Virus record (IMG/VR): IMGVR_UViG_3300045970_000329
Span: 1-36,831 of that record
Source of the DNA: a virus
Direction: 5' to 3' (one strand)
Length of the DNA: 36,831 bases
The first letter of the stretch is position 1. Every line of letters starts with the position of its first letter. A model generated the notes under the pieces. That model was not told where the DNA came from. It was given only the letters and a program-made list of their open reading frames with translations, and searched no databases. This document shows, one piece after another, positions 7,208 to 12,383 of the stretch. The position numbers were made by a program, and so were the translations under genes.

Positions 7208-7746
7208 GCCTGCCTGACCGCGACTGCCGACGCTGCACCCATTTCCCCGGCGCTCTGTTCGAGCCCTGTCTCGTCTCCAAGCACCACGTCGCCACGATTT
7301 CCGGCCCCTGCACGATGTTCAAGGCCAAGGCCAAGAAGCGCAAGGCCCGGCCCCAGGTGCAGGTCATCATCGACGAGGTGCTGGCCAGCGCGGTGCTGCC
7401 CACCAGCGCCGCCGACCGCAAGAACATCCCGATGGTCCGGGGCCTGCTCGACTACTTCCCCGCCGCGCTCGCCGCCGTCGCCGCCGTCTCCAAGAAGGGC
7501 AATGACCAGCACAACGCTGGCCAGCCCATGCACCACGCCCGGGGGAAGTCGACGGACCACGCCGACTGCATCGTGCGGCACCTCGTCGAGCGCGGCACCG
7601 TCGACACGGACGGCGAGCGGCACAGCGCCAAGGTGGCGTGGCGCGCGCTGGCGCTGTTGCAGGAGGAGCTGGAGCGCGAGGCCGGGGCGCCGCTGCCCCG
7701 TGGCGCAAAGGTCGAGGCCGTGCCGGCAGGGACGGTGACGCCGTGA
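7204..7746 (+). CDS. dATP/dGTP diphosphohydrolase-family protein
   Basis: A 180-residue protein from GTG 7204 (GTGA overlap). Residues 75-158 closely match the phage family named dATP/dGTP diphosphohydrolase (PF18909 type): LLDYFPAALAAVAAVSKKGN, QHNAGQPMHHARGKSTDHAD (102-121) and the helix SAKVAWRALALLQEELE. Conserved His, Asp and Glu would bind metal. The family is thought to hydrolyse purine dNTPs to the monophosphate and pyrophosphate, altering nucleotide pools. The N-terminal 40 residues carry four cysteines (C8, C11, C22, C36), an added metal-binding-like module. A basic linker, KAKAKKRKARP, joins the parts. It lies three genes from a nucleoside deoxyribosyltransferase-like protein, suggesting a small nucleotide-metabolism set. 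Confidence 0.82.
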   Translation: MSLPDRDCRRCTHFPGALFEPCLVSKHHVATISGPCTMFKAKAKKRKARPQVQVIIDEVLASAVLPTSAADRKNIPMVRGLLDYFPAALAAVAAVSKKGNDQHNAGQPMHHARGKSTDHADCIVRHLVERGTVDTDGERHSAKVAWRALALLQEELEREAGAPLPRGAKVEAVPAGTVTP

Positions 7747-7931
7747 TCTTCCTGCTGCTGTCCGGCGTCACTCTCGCCTGCCTGGCCTGCTGGGTCGACG
7801 GCCACCGGGCCGGCCTCGCCGACGCCCAGCTTGAGCTGGACGAGCTGGCCGCCAAGGTCCGGAGCAACCGCGAGTCCATTTCCGCCCTCTCCGACGCCCT
7901 GCTCCGCACGGGCGCGGCCGGGAGGGCGTGA
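7743..7931 (+). CDS. Membrane-anchored coiled-coil miniprotein
   Basis: A 62-residue protein from GTG 7743 (GTGA overlap with the preceding gene). Residues 2-18 (IFLLLSGVTLACLACW) form one transmembrane helix starting right at the N-terminus. Residues 25-60 are a predicted helix with heptad-like leucines (LADAQLELDELAAKVRSN). This N-in anchor plus short coiled coil is also seen in phage spanins and superinfection proteins, but here it lies in the nucleotide-metabolism operon. Function unknown. Confidence 0.6.
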   Translation: MIFLLLSGVTLACLACWVDGHRAGLADAQLELDELAAKVRSNRESISALSDALLRTGAAGRA

Positions 7932-8332
7932 TGGCTCTCGTCTACGTCGCCGGCAAGTGGTCCCGCCGCGGAGAGGTCAAGGCCGTCATGGCGCAGCTCA
8001 GGGAGCGTGGGGACATCATCACCCACGACTGGACGGACGAGGACTCGATGGACGGGGCTAGCCAGCTAGCCAGGGACCAGCACTTCGCCCGCTGCGCCGA
8101 GGCCGACATGGTCGGGGTGGTCAACGCCGACTGGTTCATCCTGCTCCACGACCCCACCTGTCGCGGCGCCTTCGTGGAGCTGGGCGCCGCCCTGGCCCAC
8201 GGCGTCAAGGTGGTGGTGGTCGGCGGGCAGGCCGGCGGCGCTGACCCGGCGCTGTCATGCCCCATTTTCTACTGGCTGCGCGAGGTGCAGCACGTCCAGA
8301 CGGTGGAGCAGGCGCTGGCCCTGACGGGCTAG
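7931..8332 (+). CDS. Nucleoside 2-deoxyribosyltransferase-like protein
   Basis: A 133-residue Rossmann-like protein. The start is ATG 7931, or the GTG directly before it at 7928. Features of the nucleoside 2-deoxyribosyltransferase/DUF4406 superfamily are the opening strand LVYVAGKWSRRGEV, the strand-turn DIITHDWT (28-35), an acidic helix, ADMVGVVNADWFILL (58-72), and RGAFVELGAALAHG (78-91) with the conserved glutamate E83. Family members move deoxyribose between bases or cleave nucleosides. In phages they are linked with salvage, and sometimes with modified bases or defence evasion. The exact substrate cannot be read from sequence. Its TAG stop lies in a GCTAGC palindrome. Confidence 0.75.
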   Translation: MALVYVAGKWSRRGEVKAVMAQLRERGDIITHDWTDEDSMDGASQLARDQHFARCAEADMVGVVNADWFILLHDPTCRGAFVELGAALAHGVKVVVVGGQAGGADPALSCPIFYWLREVQHVQTVEQALALTG

Positions 8333-8336
8333 CTGG

Positions 8337-8394
8337 TTGACATGGACCCACGGTGCGTGTGAGGATGCCTGTCGTAAGCATCCATTCACGCACC
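8337..8394 (+). promoter_or_regulatory. Promoter-like element overlapping a 17-bp inverted repeat
   Basis: TTGACA (8337-8342) is followed after 18 nt by a weak -10, GAGGAT (8361-8366). The -10 lies inside the left arm of an imperfect inverted repeat: GGTGCGTGTGAGGATGC (8352-8368) against GCATCCATTCACGCACC (8378-8394), 14 of 17 positions pairing around a 9-nt loop. An operator covering the -10 would be a natural repressor site for the gene starting at 8405. The repeat could equally act as an RNA hairpin ending the upstream operon, but no T-tract follows. Confidence 0.55.
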
Positions 8395-8404
8395 GGGGGC
8401 GGTC

Positions 8405-8800
8405 ATGGCGCGTACTTCTGAGAGGCTAAAGCGACGAGAGATTGAGGAGAGGCACAACGCAGTCCTCCAGTTCTGCGTGGCGCACCCAGATGCCACGGGA
8501 GACGAGATTCAAGACGCCCTGACTAGCGGAGTGCTGACCGGCAAGAAGGGTCCGCCCATGAACATCGGGAACCTATACCGGTTGAAGCGCCAGGCGCTCC
8601 AGCTCTCGCAGTCGGGGGCCAGCCTCACCCCGGCGCCTCTGCCGCTGCCGCACCGGGACGGCGACATAGTCAAGCAGCTCAAGGCGCTGGTGTCGCAGAT
8701 TCAGAAGCTGCTGGCCACCGACCCCGCCATCGCAGAGCTGACCATTACAAAGTCAGGTGCGCGCATCGTCCGTACCGAGCTGCGAGGAGAGAGCCTGTGA
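8405..8800 (+). CDS. Putative DNA-binding protein (winged-helix-like)
   Basis: A 131-residue protein starting at ATG 8405, directly after the inverted repeat. Residues 8-75 have a basic helix (SERLKRREIEERHNAVLQFC), the turn-helix AHPDATGDEIQDALTSG and a second helix after NIGNLYRLKRQAL, a layout suggesting a winged-helix or helix-turn-helix domain that may read the adjacent palindrome. Residues 90-131 look like an oligomerisation helix followed by a beta segment. The identification is by pattern only. If it is an autoregulator, the upstream inverted repeat would be its operator. GTGA overlap with the following gene. Confidence 0.6.
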   Translation: MARTSERLKRREIEERHNAVLQFCVAHPDATGDEIQDALTSGVLTGKKGPPMNIGNLYRLKRQALQLSQSGASLTPAPLPLPHRDGDIVKQLKALVSQIQKLLATDPAIAELTITKSGARIVRTELRGESL

Positions 8801-8961
8801 GCCAGCAAAACGCGCCTCTGCTGTTCCTGTCCGCGCTGTTCGTCGGGTCCTGGTTGGTCATGTGCCTGGAGTGGGGATGGCTCGTGGGCAGCCTGGTTTC
8901 GCTAGCCGCCATCGCTGTCCTGGTGATGGCCAGCATGGACCTGACTCAGAGAGGTTCGTGA
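8797..8961 (+). CDS. Two-helix membrane miniprotein
   Basis: A 54-residue protein starting at GTG 8797 in a GTGA overlap. Translation gives two hydrophobic helices, about residues 6-23 (PLLFLSALFVGSWLVMC) and 27-46 (WGWLVGSLVSLAAIAVLVMA), joined by a very short turn, then MDLTQRGS. The size and hairpin topology recall class II holins or small superinfection-exclusion proteins. Distance from the endolysin argues against a holin. Its end overlaps the 3' end of the opposing gene by 16 bp. Confidence 0.6.
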   Translation: MSQQNAPLLFLSALFVGSWLVMCLEWGWLVGSLVSLAAIAVLVMASMDLTQRGS

Positions 8962-9434
8962 CGGCACCGCTCGCACGGAACTGAGGGGCGAGAGTCGTTG
9001 GCAGCCTCACCCACCAGCCACCCAACGGCCTCGGCCTCCTCCGCGAAGTAGCGGAGGAAGTCGGGGCCTCTGCTTTGGCACAGTCCATTCAGCAGCTCGA
9101 TGGTGCTGGGGTGAGCCGGACCTAGCGCGGCCACCCGGACGATCTGGGACGCAAACGGGGAGCAGGCGTCCTCGGCGTGGCTAGCCAGCAGGGGGTCGGG
9201 AGGGTCCTCTGACATCCGCATTAGGATGGACACCCGGCCGTCTCCATCCTGTACGACGGCGCGGGCCATCCGTTCGTAGACCAGCGCCTGGGGTAGATGG
9301 GAGGTGAAGTCAGCGCAAAGGATGGGGTGTCCTTGGGGAAGCGTCCAGGAGACGGACTCATGGGCTGTCGTCATGCTTAGGTGGACCTCGGTGGCCGGCG
9401 GGTGGCCACCGTCAGCTAACACGGGCCTCGCCAT
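8946..9434 (-). CDS. Hypothetical protein, leftward, convergent with the early block
   Basis: A frame of up to 162 residues, reading left from ATG 9434 to TGA 8946-8948. No Shine-Dalgarno sequence precedes ATG 9434. An alternative ATG at 9374 gives a 142-residue protein starting MTTAHESVSWTLPQGH, with GAGG 13 nt upstream. The content has normal protein character: HLPQALVYERMARAVVQ, an acidic middle, and a C-terminal helix ending with two cysteines (CERCRHEPL). No family is recognised. It is the only leftward gene upstream of the integrase block and its 3' end overlaps the two-helix membrane gene. Single genes placed like this are sometimes lysogeny or immunity functions; that is inference. 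Confidence 0.55.
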   Translation of the reverse strand: MARPVLADGGHPPATEVHLSMTTAHESVSWTLPQGHPILCADFTSHLPQALVYERMARAVVQDGDGRVSILMRMSEDPPDPLLASHAEDACSPFASQIVRVAALGPAHPSTIELLNGLCQSRGPDFLRYFAEEAEAVGWLVGEAANDSRPSVPCERCRHEPL

Positions 9435-9483
9435 GATTCATGTGAGTATTCTCATACGGACGAATTTTGGATAGGTTAGTGCC
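9435..9483. promoter_or_regulatory. AT-rich divergent intergenic region with a small dyad
   Basis: A short, distinctly AT-richer gap between the leftward gene at 9434 and the rightward gene at 9484. It contains the dyad TGAG-TATT-CTCA at 9443-9454 followed by an A/T-rich stretch (AATTTTGGATAGG). Its divergent position and composition suit back-to-back promoters with an operator. I could not find a clear -35/-10 pair on either strand, so the call is weak. Confidence 0.35.
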
Positions 9484-9705
9484 ATGACCAAGGCACACAT
9501 GACCCCGGAACTGAGGGCCAAGCTGTCCGCCAATCTGGAGAAGGCTCGCGCCGCCAAGAGAAAGAGGGCGAAGGCCAAGCGGCCCGCGCCCTCTCTCGTG
9601 ACCCAGCTCCACGCCCAGGCTGGCCGGCTGCTAGCCGACGCCCGCAAGCTGCGGGCCAGAGCCCTGGCCCTGCGCCGCGCCGCTCGGCTCGTCGGCCGGG
9701 GCTGA
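9484..9705 (+). CDS. Small very basic protein
   Basis: A 73-residue protein from ATG 9484, with a weak AGG upstream. Residues 1-38 are Lys/Arg/Ala-rich (MTPELRAKLSANLEKARAAK, then RKRAKAKR); residues 40-73 continue as a basic helix. The charge suggests DNA or RNA binding. Its last 75 bp overlap the 3' end of the integrase gene on the other strand, an unusual tail-to-tail overlap in which both frames look plausible. The integrase end is low-complexity, so the integrase may have been extended over this gene. Confidence 0.55.
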   Translation: MTKAHMTPELRAKLSANLEKARAAKRKRAKAKRPAPSLVTQLHAQAGRLLADARKLRARALALRRAARLVGRG

Positions 9706-10725
9706 CTCGTAGCTGCCGCTGGCCAGCATCGGGGCCACGGCTGTCGTCGCGTACCAGCCCAAGGTCGTGGCCGTCCCCTTGTGACCCAGACGCAGCGCCA
9801 CCTCGGCCGGCAGGACGCCCGCCTTGATGGCGTTGGTCGCGAAGGTGTGGCGGAACCGGCCCGGGGTCCACCGCTCGACGCCGGCCGCGTCGCACGCCTT
9901 CTTGATGGACTTGTAGAACGTCTCGCGCGAGAGGCCATCCAGCCCCCGCGCCTTGAGCGCCCGGGCCGCCTCGCCGATGTAGACCGGGACCGCGACGCGG
10001 TGGGTGTGGCCGCCCTTGTGGGCGAACCCCAGCACGTCCTCGTCGCCGACGCCAGCCTCGACCGTCCCCTTCTCGACCAACCGGATGACCTCGGACAGAT
10101 GGCAGCCCGTGGCCGCCATGATGCGGCACGCGAGCTGGACCTGGCGCGGGAGCAGCGGGAGCACCGCCCGGTAGTCGGCCTCGGGGATGACCTTGGACGG
10201 CCCGGCGTCCTGGGCCGGCCTGCCCTGGGGAACAGGCAGCGCCTCCAGCGTCGGGTCATCGCTGGCCCGCATCCTGTCCGTCTGCCGGAGGTACGAGTAG
10301 AGGTGCTTGATGGTGACGATGCGGTCCCGCCGGCTGGTCGAGCCGCGGAGCAGCGCCAGCAGGTCGGCTAGCCGGACGGCGTTGATCGCCCTCCCGTCCA
10401 GCTTCCCCTGCCACCACTTGAGGTAGCGGACCTTGGCGTCCATCCAGCGCGTGTCGGTGGAGTCGGTGTCGCTGCGGCACCACAGCCGGTAGTCCTCGAT
10501 GAGCTGGTCGGTCAGCTCCAGCCGCTGCCGCTTCGACGGGGGCTGGTACGTCTCGGGTGCGGCGTCGAACCGCTCGTGCTCCTTGAGCGCCGCGCGCAGG
10601 GTCGAGCACTCGGTCGAGAACTGGAACCGCTTGCCTCCCCGAACCTCCCTGATGTAGTAGGTGCGCGTGCCTCTGGCGTCCTCCCACACGCGACCGCTCC
10701 AGCCCTCGACCTTGACGAAGGGCAT
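9631..10725 (-). CDS. int: Tyrosine recombinase (integrase) with non-canonical active site
   Basis: A 364-residue integrase: an N-terminal arm/core-binding part (residues 70-155, helices such as LIEDYRLWCRSDTDSTDTRW) and a catalytic part (175-335). Recognisable positions are ATGCHLSEVIRL (205-216), K237 in HKGGHTHR, PGRFRHTFATN with R292, LGH with H315 and nucleophile Y325 in GWYATTA. Two canonical residues differ: the first arginine is H209, and the histidine before FRH is G289. I recall related integrases with His at the first position, so it is probably active, but this is untested. Residues 342-364 are low-complexity. Its TAG stop lies in a GCTAGC palindrome. It is transcribed leftward downstream of a small zinc protein gene. 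Confidence 0.9.
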   Translation of the reverse strand: MPFVKVEGWSGRVWEDARGTRTYYIREVRGGKRFQFSTECSTLRAALKEHERFDAAPETYQPPSKRQRLELTDQLIEDYRLWCRSDTDSTDTRWMDAKVRYLKWWQGKLDGRAINAVRLADLLALLRGSTSRRDRIVTIKHLYSYLRQTDRMRASDDPTLEALPVPQGRPAQDAGPSKVIPEADYRAVLPLLPRQVQLACRIMAATGCHLSEVIRLVEKGTVEAGVGDEDVLGFAHKGGHTHRVAVPVYIGEAARALKARGLDGLSRETFYKSIKKACDAAGVERWTPGRFRHTFATNAIKAGVLPAEVALRLGHKGTATTLGWYATTAVAPMLASGSYESAPADEPSGAAQGQGSGPQLAGVG

Positions 10726-10728
10726 GGC

Positions 10729-10938
10729 TTACTCCGTGTCGCCCTCGCGCATGAAGCGCGAGCAGGGGCAGTCGAGGGACTGGCACTTGGACTTGCTGGG
10801 CGGCACCGAGCCGGCCGGGCCATGGTCGGCCAGATCGTGGTGGCAGCGGACGCAGGTGAACAGGCTGGCCATGGTGTCGAGGTACGACTTGTCCTCGGGC
10901 CTTGGCAGGACGAATCCGACAGGGAGCGGGGTGGTCAT
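10729..10938 (-). CDS. Small zinc-binding-like protein upstream of integrase
   Basis: A 69-residue protein read left from ATG 10938, ending 3 nt before the integrase start, so the two are probably co-transcribed. The frame is open further upstream to 11148, but that part crosses the promoter and terminator, so I reject it. Cysteines and histidines (FTCVRCHHDLADHG, then CQSLDCPCSRF) suggest a zinc-binding fold. The size and position would suit a directionality factor (excisionase) or lysogeny regulator, but excisionases normally show a winged-helix pattern, which is not evident here. Confidence 0.68.
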   Translation of the reverse strand: MTTPLPVGFVLPRPEDKSYLDTMASLFTCVRCHHDLADHGPAGSVPPSKSKCQSLDCPCSRFMREGDTE

Positions 10939-10945
10939 GGTCAAC

Positions 10946-10974
10946 ACTCTACCCGCTCGGGGGGCCGTGGTCAA
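10946..10974 (-). promoter_or_regulatory. Leftward promoter for the integrase operon
   Basis: On the minus strand TTGACC (top-strand 10969-10974) is followed by a 17-nt spacer and TAGAGT (10946-10951), four of six matches to each consensus or better. The start codon of the small zinc protein (10938) is only 7 bp beyond the -10, so the transcript would be leaderless or nearly so, unless another start is used. The -35 coincides with one TGGTCAAC repeat and the other repeats flank it, so a protein binding them would control integrase expression. Confidence 0.6.
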
Positions 10975-10986
10975 CAGGTGGTCAAC

Positions 10987-11098
10987 GGCCGTAAATGAAA
11001 AGCAGGAAAACCAATAAGGAGAGGTGCAGGAGCGGCTTATCTGGCACGACTGGAAACCTTGGGGCTCCCCCAACAGTCCTGCGGCCCTCCCCGCAACC
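10987..11098. other. Non-coding A-rich gap; possible attP region
   Basis: Between the two groups of TGGTCAAC repeats lies about 110 bp with no convincing gene. It begins A-rich (AAATGAAAAGCAGG) and contains a nested inverted repeat: ACTG 11049-11052 with CAGT 11074-11077, enclosing TTGGGG 11059-11064 with CCCCAA 11068-11073. Repeats flanking a central core next to an integrase is the layout of many phage attachment sites. No host sequence is available to identify a core, so this stays a suggestion. Confidence 0.3.
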
Positions 11099-11136
11099 AC
11101 AAAGAAAAACGCCCCCCGGGAAAGCCCAGGAGGCGT
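11099..11136 (-). terminator. Leftward terminator of the late (lysis) operon
   Basis: In minus-strand RNA the 12-bp stem formed by top-strand 11125-11136 and 11109-11120 contains two G-U pairs, has a 4-nt loop (CUUU) and is followed by GUUUUUCUUUG (top-strand A-rich 11099-11110). This is a classical intrinsic terminator. It lies 28 bp downstream of the last lysis gene and keeps late transcription from the integrase operon. Confidence 0.85.
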
Positions 11137-11164
11137 GGTCGTGGTCAACGGCTGGTCAACGGGG

Positions 11165-11371
11165 TCAGGTGGCTCGGAAGCCCATGGCCCGCTTTCCCTC
11201 GACCCACTCGGCGTCGGGGTCCTGGTGGATGCCGCCCCCGCCCACGTCTCCTGCCTGGGCCTCGGTCGCCTGGCTCTGCGACCAGACGATGGCTAGCCAG
11301 CCCAGGCCGGCCAGCGCCAGGGTCGTCAGGCACCCCACCAGGAAGGCCAGGAACACCAGGGATGTGGTCAC
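11165..11371 (-). CDS. Small membrane protein of the lysis cassette
   Basis: A 68-residue protein read left from ATG 11371 (ATGA overlap with the gene before it). Residues 4-30 are hydrophobic (LVFLAFLVGCLTTLALAGLG), then a polar acidic tail follows. L11-V12-G13-C14 fits a lipobox, so an outer-membrane spanin lipoprotein is possible. But the segment after the cysteine is still hydrophobic and the leader lacks positive charge, so a simple transmembrane protein is more likely. It is the last gene before the terminator. Confidence 0.6.
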   Translation of the reverse strand: MTTSLVFLAFLVGCLTTLALAGLGWLAIVWSQSQATEAQAGDVGGGGIHQDPDAEWVEGKRAMGFRAT

Positions 11372-11691
11372 GCCGGCCGCCGGGCCAGGTGGGCCTCCAG
11401 CTTGGCACCCAGGGCAGCGACGTTCTCGCGGACCAGGACCAGGGCCTCGGAGGTGGAGCCGTACATCCTGGCCTCTCGGCCTTCGTGGGCGACGATGGCG
11501 GAGTCGATGACCTTGGCCGTCTCGATGGACTGCTCTGCGTTGGCCAGCTTGATGTGGCCCTGGATGATGGCGCCACCTCCGTTGGAGAGGGTCTTTTTGA
11601 TGAGGTGCGGGGTGGCGTACCAGTAGGCGACAGCGAACGCGATGGACAGCAGGCCGTGTTCGAGCACGGCCACGATCATCTTCTCGGTCAC
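11368..11691 (-). CDS. Membrane-anchored coiled-coil lysis protein (spanin- or holin-like)
   Basis: A 107-residue protein from ATG 11691, coupled to the preceding gene by ATGA. Residues 7-26 (VAVLEHGLLSIAFAVAYWYA) form a single transmembrane helix. Residues 40-105 are helical with heptad-like hydrophobics (IKLANAEQSIETAKVIDSAI and on), giving an N-anchored periplasmic or cytoplasmic coiled coil. This is the general design of an inner-membrane spanin, and the overlap with another small hydrophobic gene recalls Rz/Rz1 pairs. Sequence similarity is not shown. An antiholin or pinholin are alternatives. Confidence 0.6.
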   Translation of the reverse strand: MTEKMIVAVLEHGLLSIAFAVAYWYATPHLIKKTLSNGGGAIIQGHIKLANAEQSIETAKVIDSAIVAHEGREARMYGSTSEALVLVRENVAALGAKLEAHLARRPA

Positions 11692-11924
11692 GGGGACGCC
11701 GCCGCAGCCTGGCCAGCGATGGCCACCCGCTTGACGGTGTAGGCGGTGAAGGTCGGCGCGAGCAGCGCCGCCACCATCGCGGGGTCCAAGGCGCCCAGGC
11801 TGACGCCGGACACGACCACGCCGCTGGCCAGCGCCTTGACGAGCACGGTGGCCAGGCAGAGGGCCGAGGCCGTCAGCAGAAAATCTCGCTCGCCGAGCGA
11901 GTTACGGAACATCGGAAGGTTCAC
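11688..11924 (-). CDS. Putative holin (two transmembrane segments)
   Basis: A 78-residue protein starting at GTG 11924 with AGGAGG six bases upstream. Residues 14-38 (FLLTASALCLATVLVKALAS) and 40-62 (VSLGALDPAMVAALLAPTFT) are hydrophobic, with a short turn between, and the C-terminus is KRVAIAGQAAAASP. Size, topology and its place directly after the endolysin support a holin that releases or activates the endolysin across the inner membrane. No holin family signature is visible. Confidence 0.65.
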   Translation of the reverse strand: MNLPMFRNSLGERDFLLTASALCLATVLVKALASGVVVSGVSLGALDPAMVAALLAPTFTAYTVKRVAIAGQAAAASP

Positions 11925-11942
11925 GGCTTGCCTCCTGTGGAG

Positions 11943-12374
11943 TTACGAAGTGCCGGTCCGCATCATTTCGGACAGACGGTTTGCGCGGACGCCCACCTGG
12001 CGCGCCCAGAGGGTCTTGAGCATCGAGTCGGAAGCGGCCTCGTAGTTTCCGGACTGGACGGCGGCTAGCCAGTTTGGCCAGCGCGCCACCTCGTCCGCGC
12101 CCATGTTGAAGGCCATGTTGAGCAGGACGCGCTGGCGGACAGGGTCCACCGGCTTCCAGGGCGAGGGCCCGCGCCACCAGGGGATGGCCCGGTCTAGGTC
12201 CGCCCTGGTGCGCTCCACGTCGTTGGCCAGCAGGAACTCGGCCTCGGCCTGGGAGACACCCACGTCGTCGAGGTTGCGGCCCACGCCGATGGTCAGCTTG
12301 CCCACGGTGTCGCGGTACGGCTTGAGTCGGACGCCTTCGTCGCGCACCAGCTCAGCAATGATGGGGTCGGTCAT
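11943..12374 (-). CDS. Endolysin, T4-lysozyme-like muramidase (GH24)
   Basis: A 143-residue lysozyme. Counting from the upstream ATG 12380, the catalytic triad of the GH24 family is E15, D24 and T30 in EGVRLKPYRDTVGKLTIGVG, with exactly the E-9-D-6-T spacing of T4 lysozyme (E11, D20, T26). Subtract 2 for the start used here. ATG 12374 is preferred because AGGA lies 7 nt upstream of it, against only 2 nt for 12380. Later segments (VLLNMAFNMGADEVARWPNW, ARQVGVRANRLSEMM) also fit. It cleaves the MurNAc-GlcNAc bond of peptidoglycan. There is no signal peptide or SAR helix, so it needs the holin next to it. Confidence 0.93.
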   Translation of the reverse strand: MTDPIIAELVRDEGVRLKPYRDTVGKLTIGVGRNLDDVGVSQAEAEFLLANDVERTRADLDRAIPWWRGPSPWKPVDPVRQRVLLNMAFNMGADEVARWPNWLAAVQSGNYEAASDSMLKTLWARQVGVRANRLSEMMRTGTS

Positions 12375-12383
12375 GGTCATGTC

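Larger units (their letters stand above)
10938..11160. repeat. Five TGGTCAAC direct repeats beside the integrase module
   Basis: The octamer TGGTCAAC occurs at 10938-10945, 10968-10975, 10979-10986, 11142-11149 and 11153-11160, all in the same orientation. Two of them form adjacent pairs 11 bp apart (10968/10979 and 11142/11153), about one helical turn. The leftward strand reads GTTGACCA, so one copy also supplies a promoter -35. The sites flank a terminator hairpin and an A-rich gap. Such paired repeats at an integrase are candidate arm-type sites or repressor operators. Confidence 0.7.

Noticed and set aside
7204-8332. 2-aminoadenine (Z-genome) pathway
   Set aside because: The diphosphohydrolase family is suggestive, but PurZ, a modified polymerase and DatZ-like HD hydrolase are not seen here, so the call is not supported.
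10939-11148. Upstream extension of the small zinc protein gene
   Set aside because: It would run through a strong terminator hairpin and the promoter, and reads as low-quality sequence; ATG 10938 fits better.
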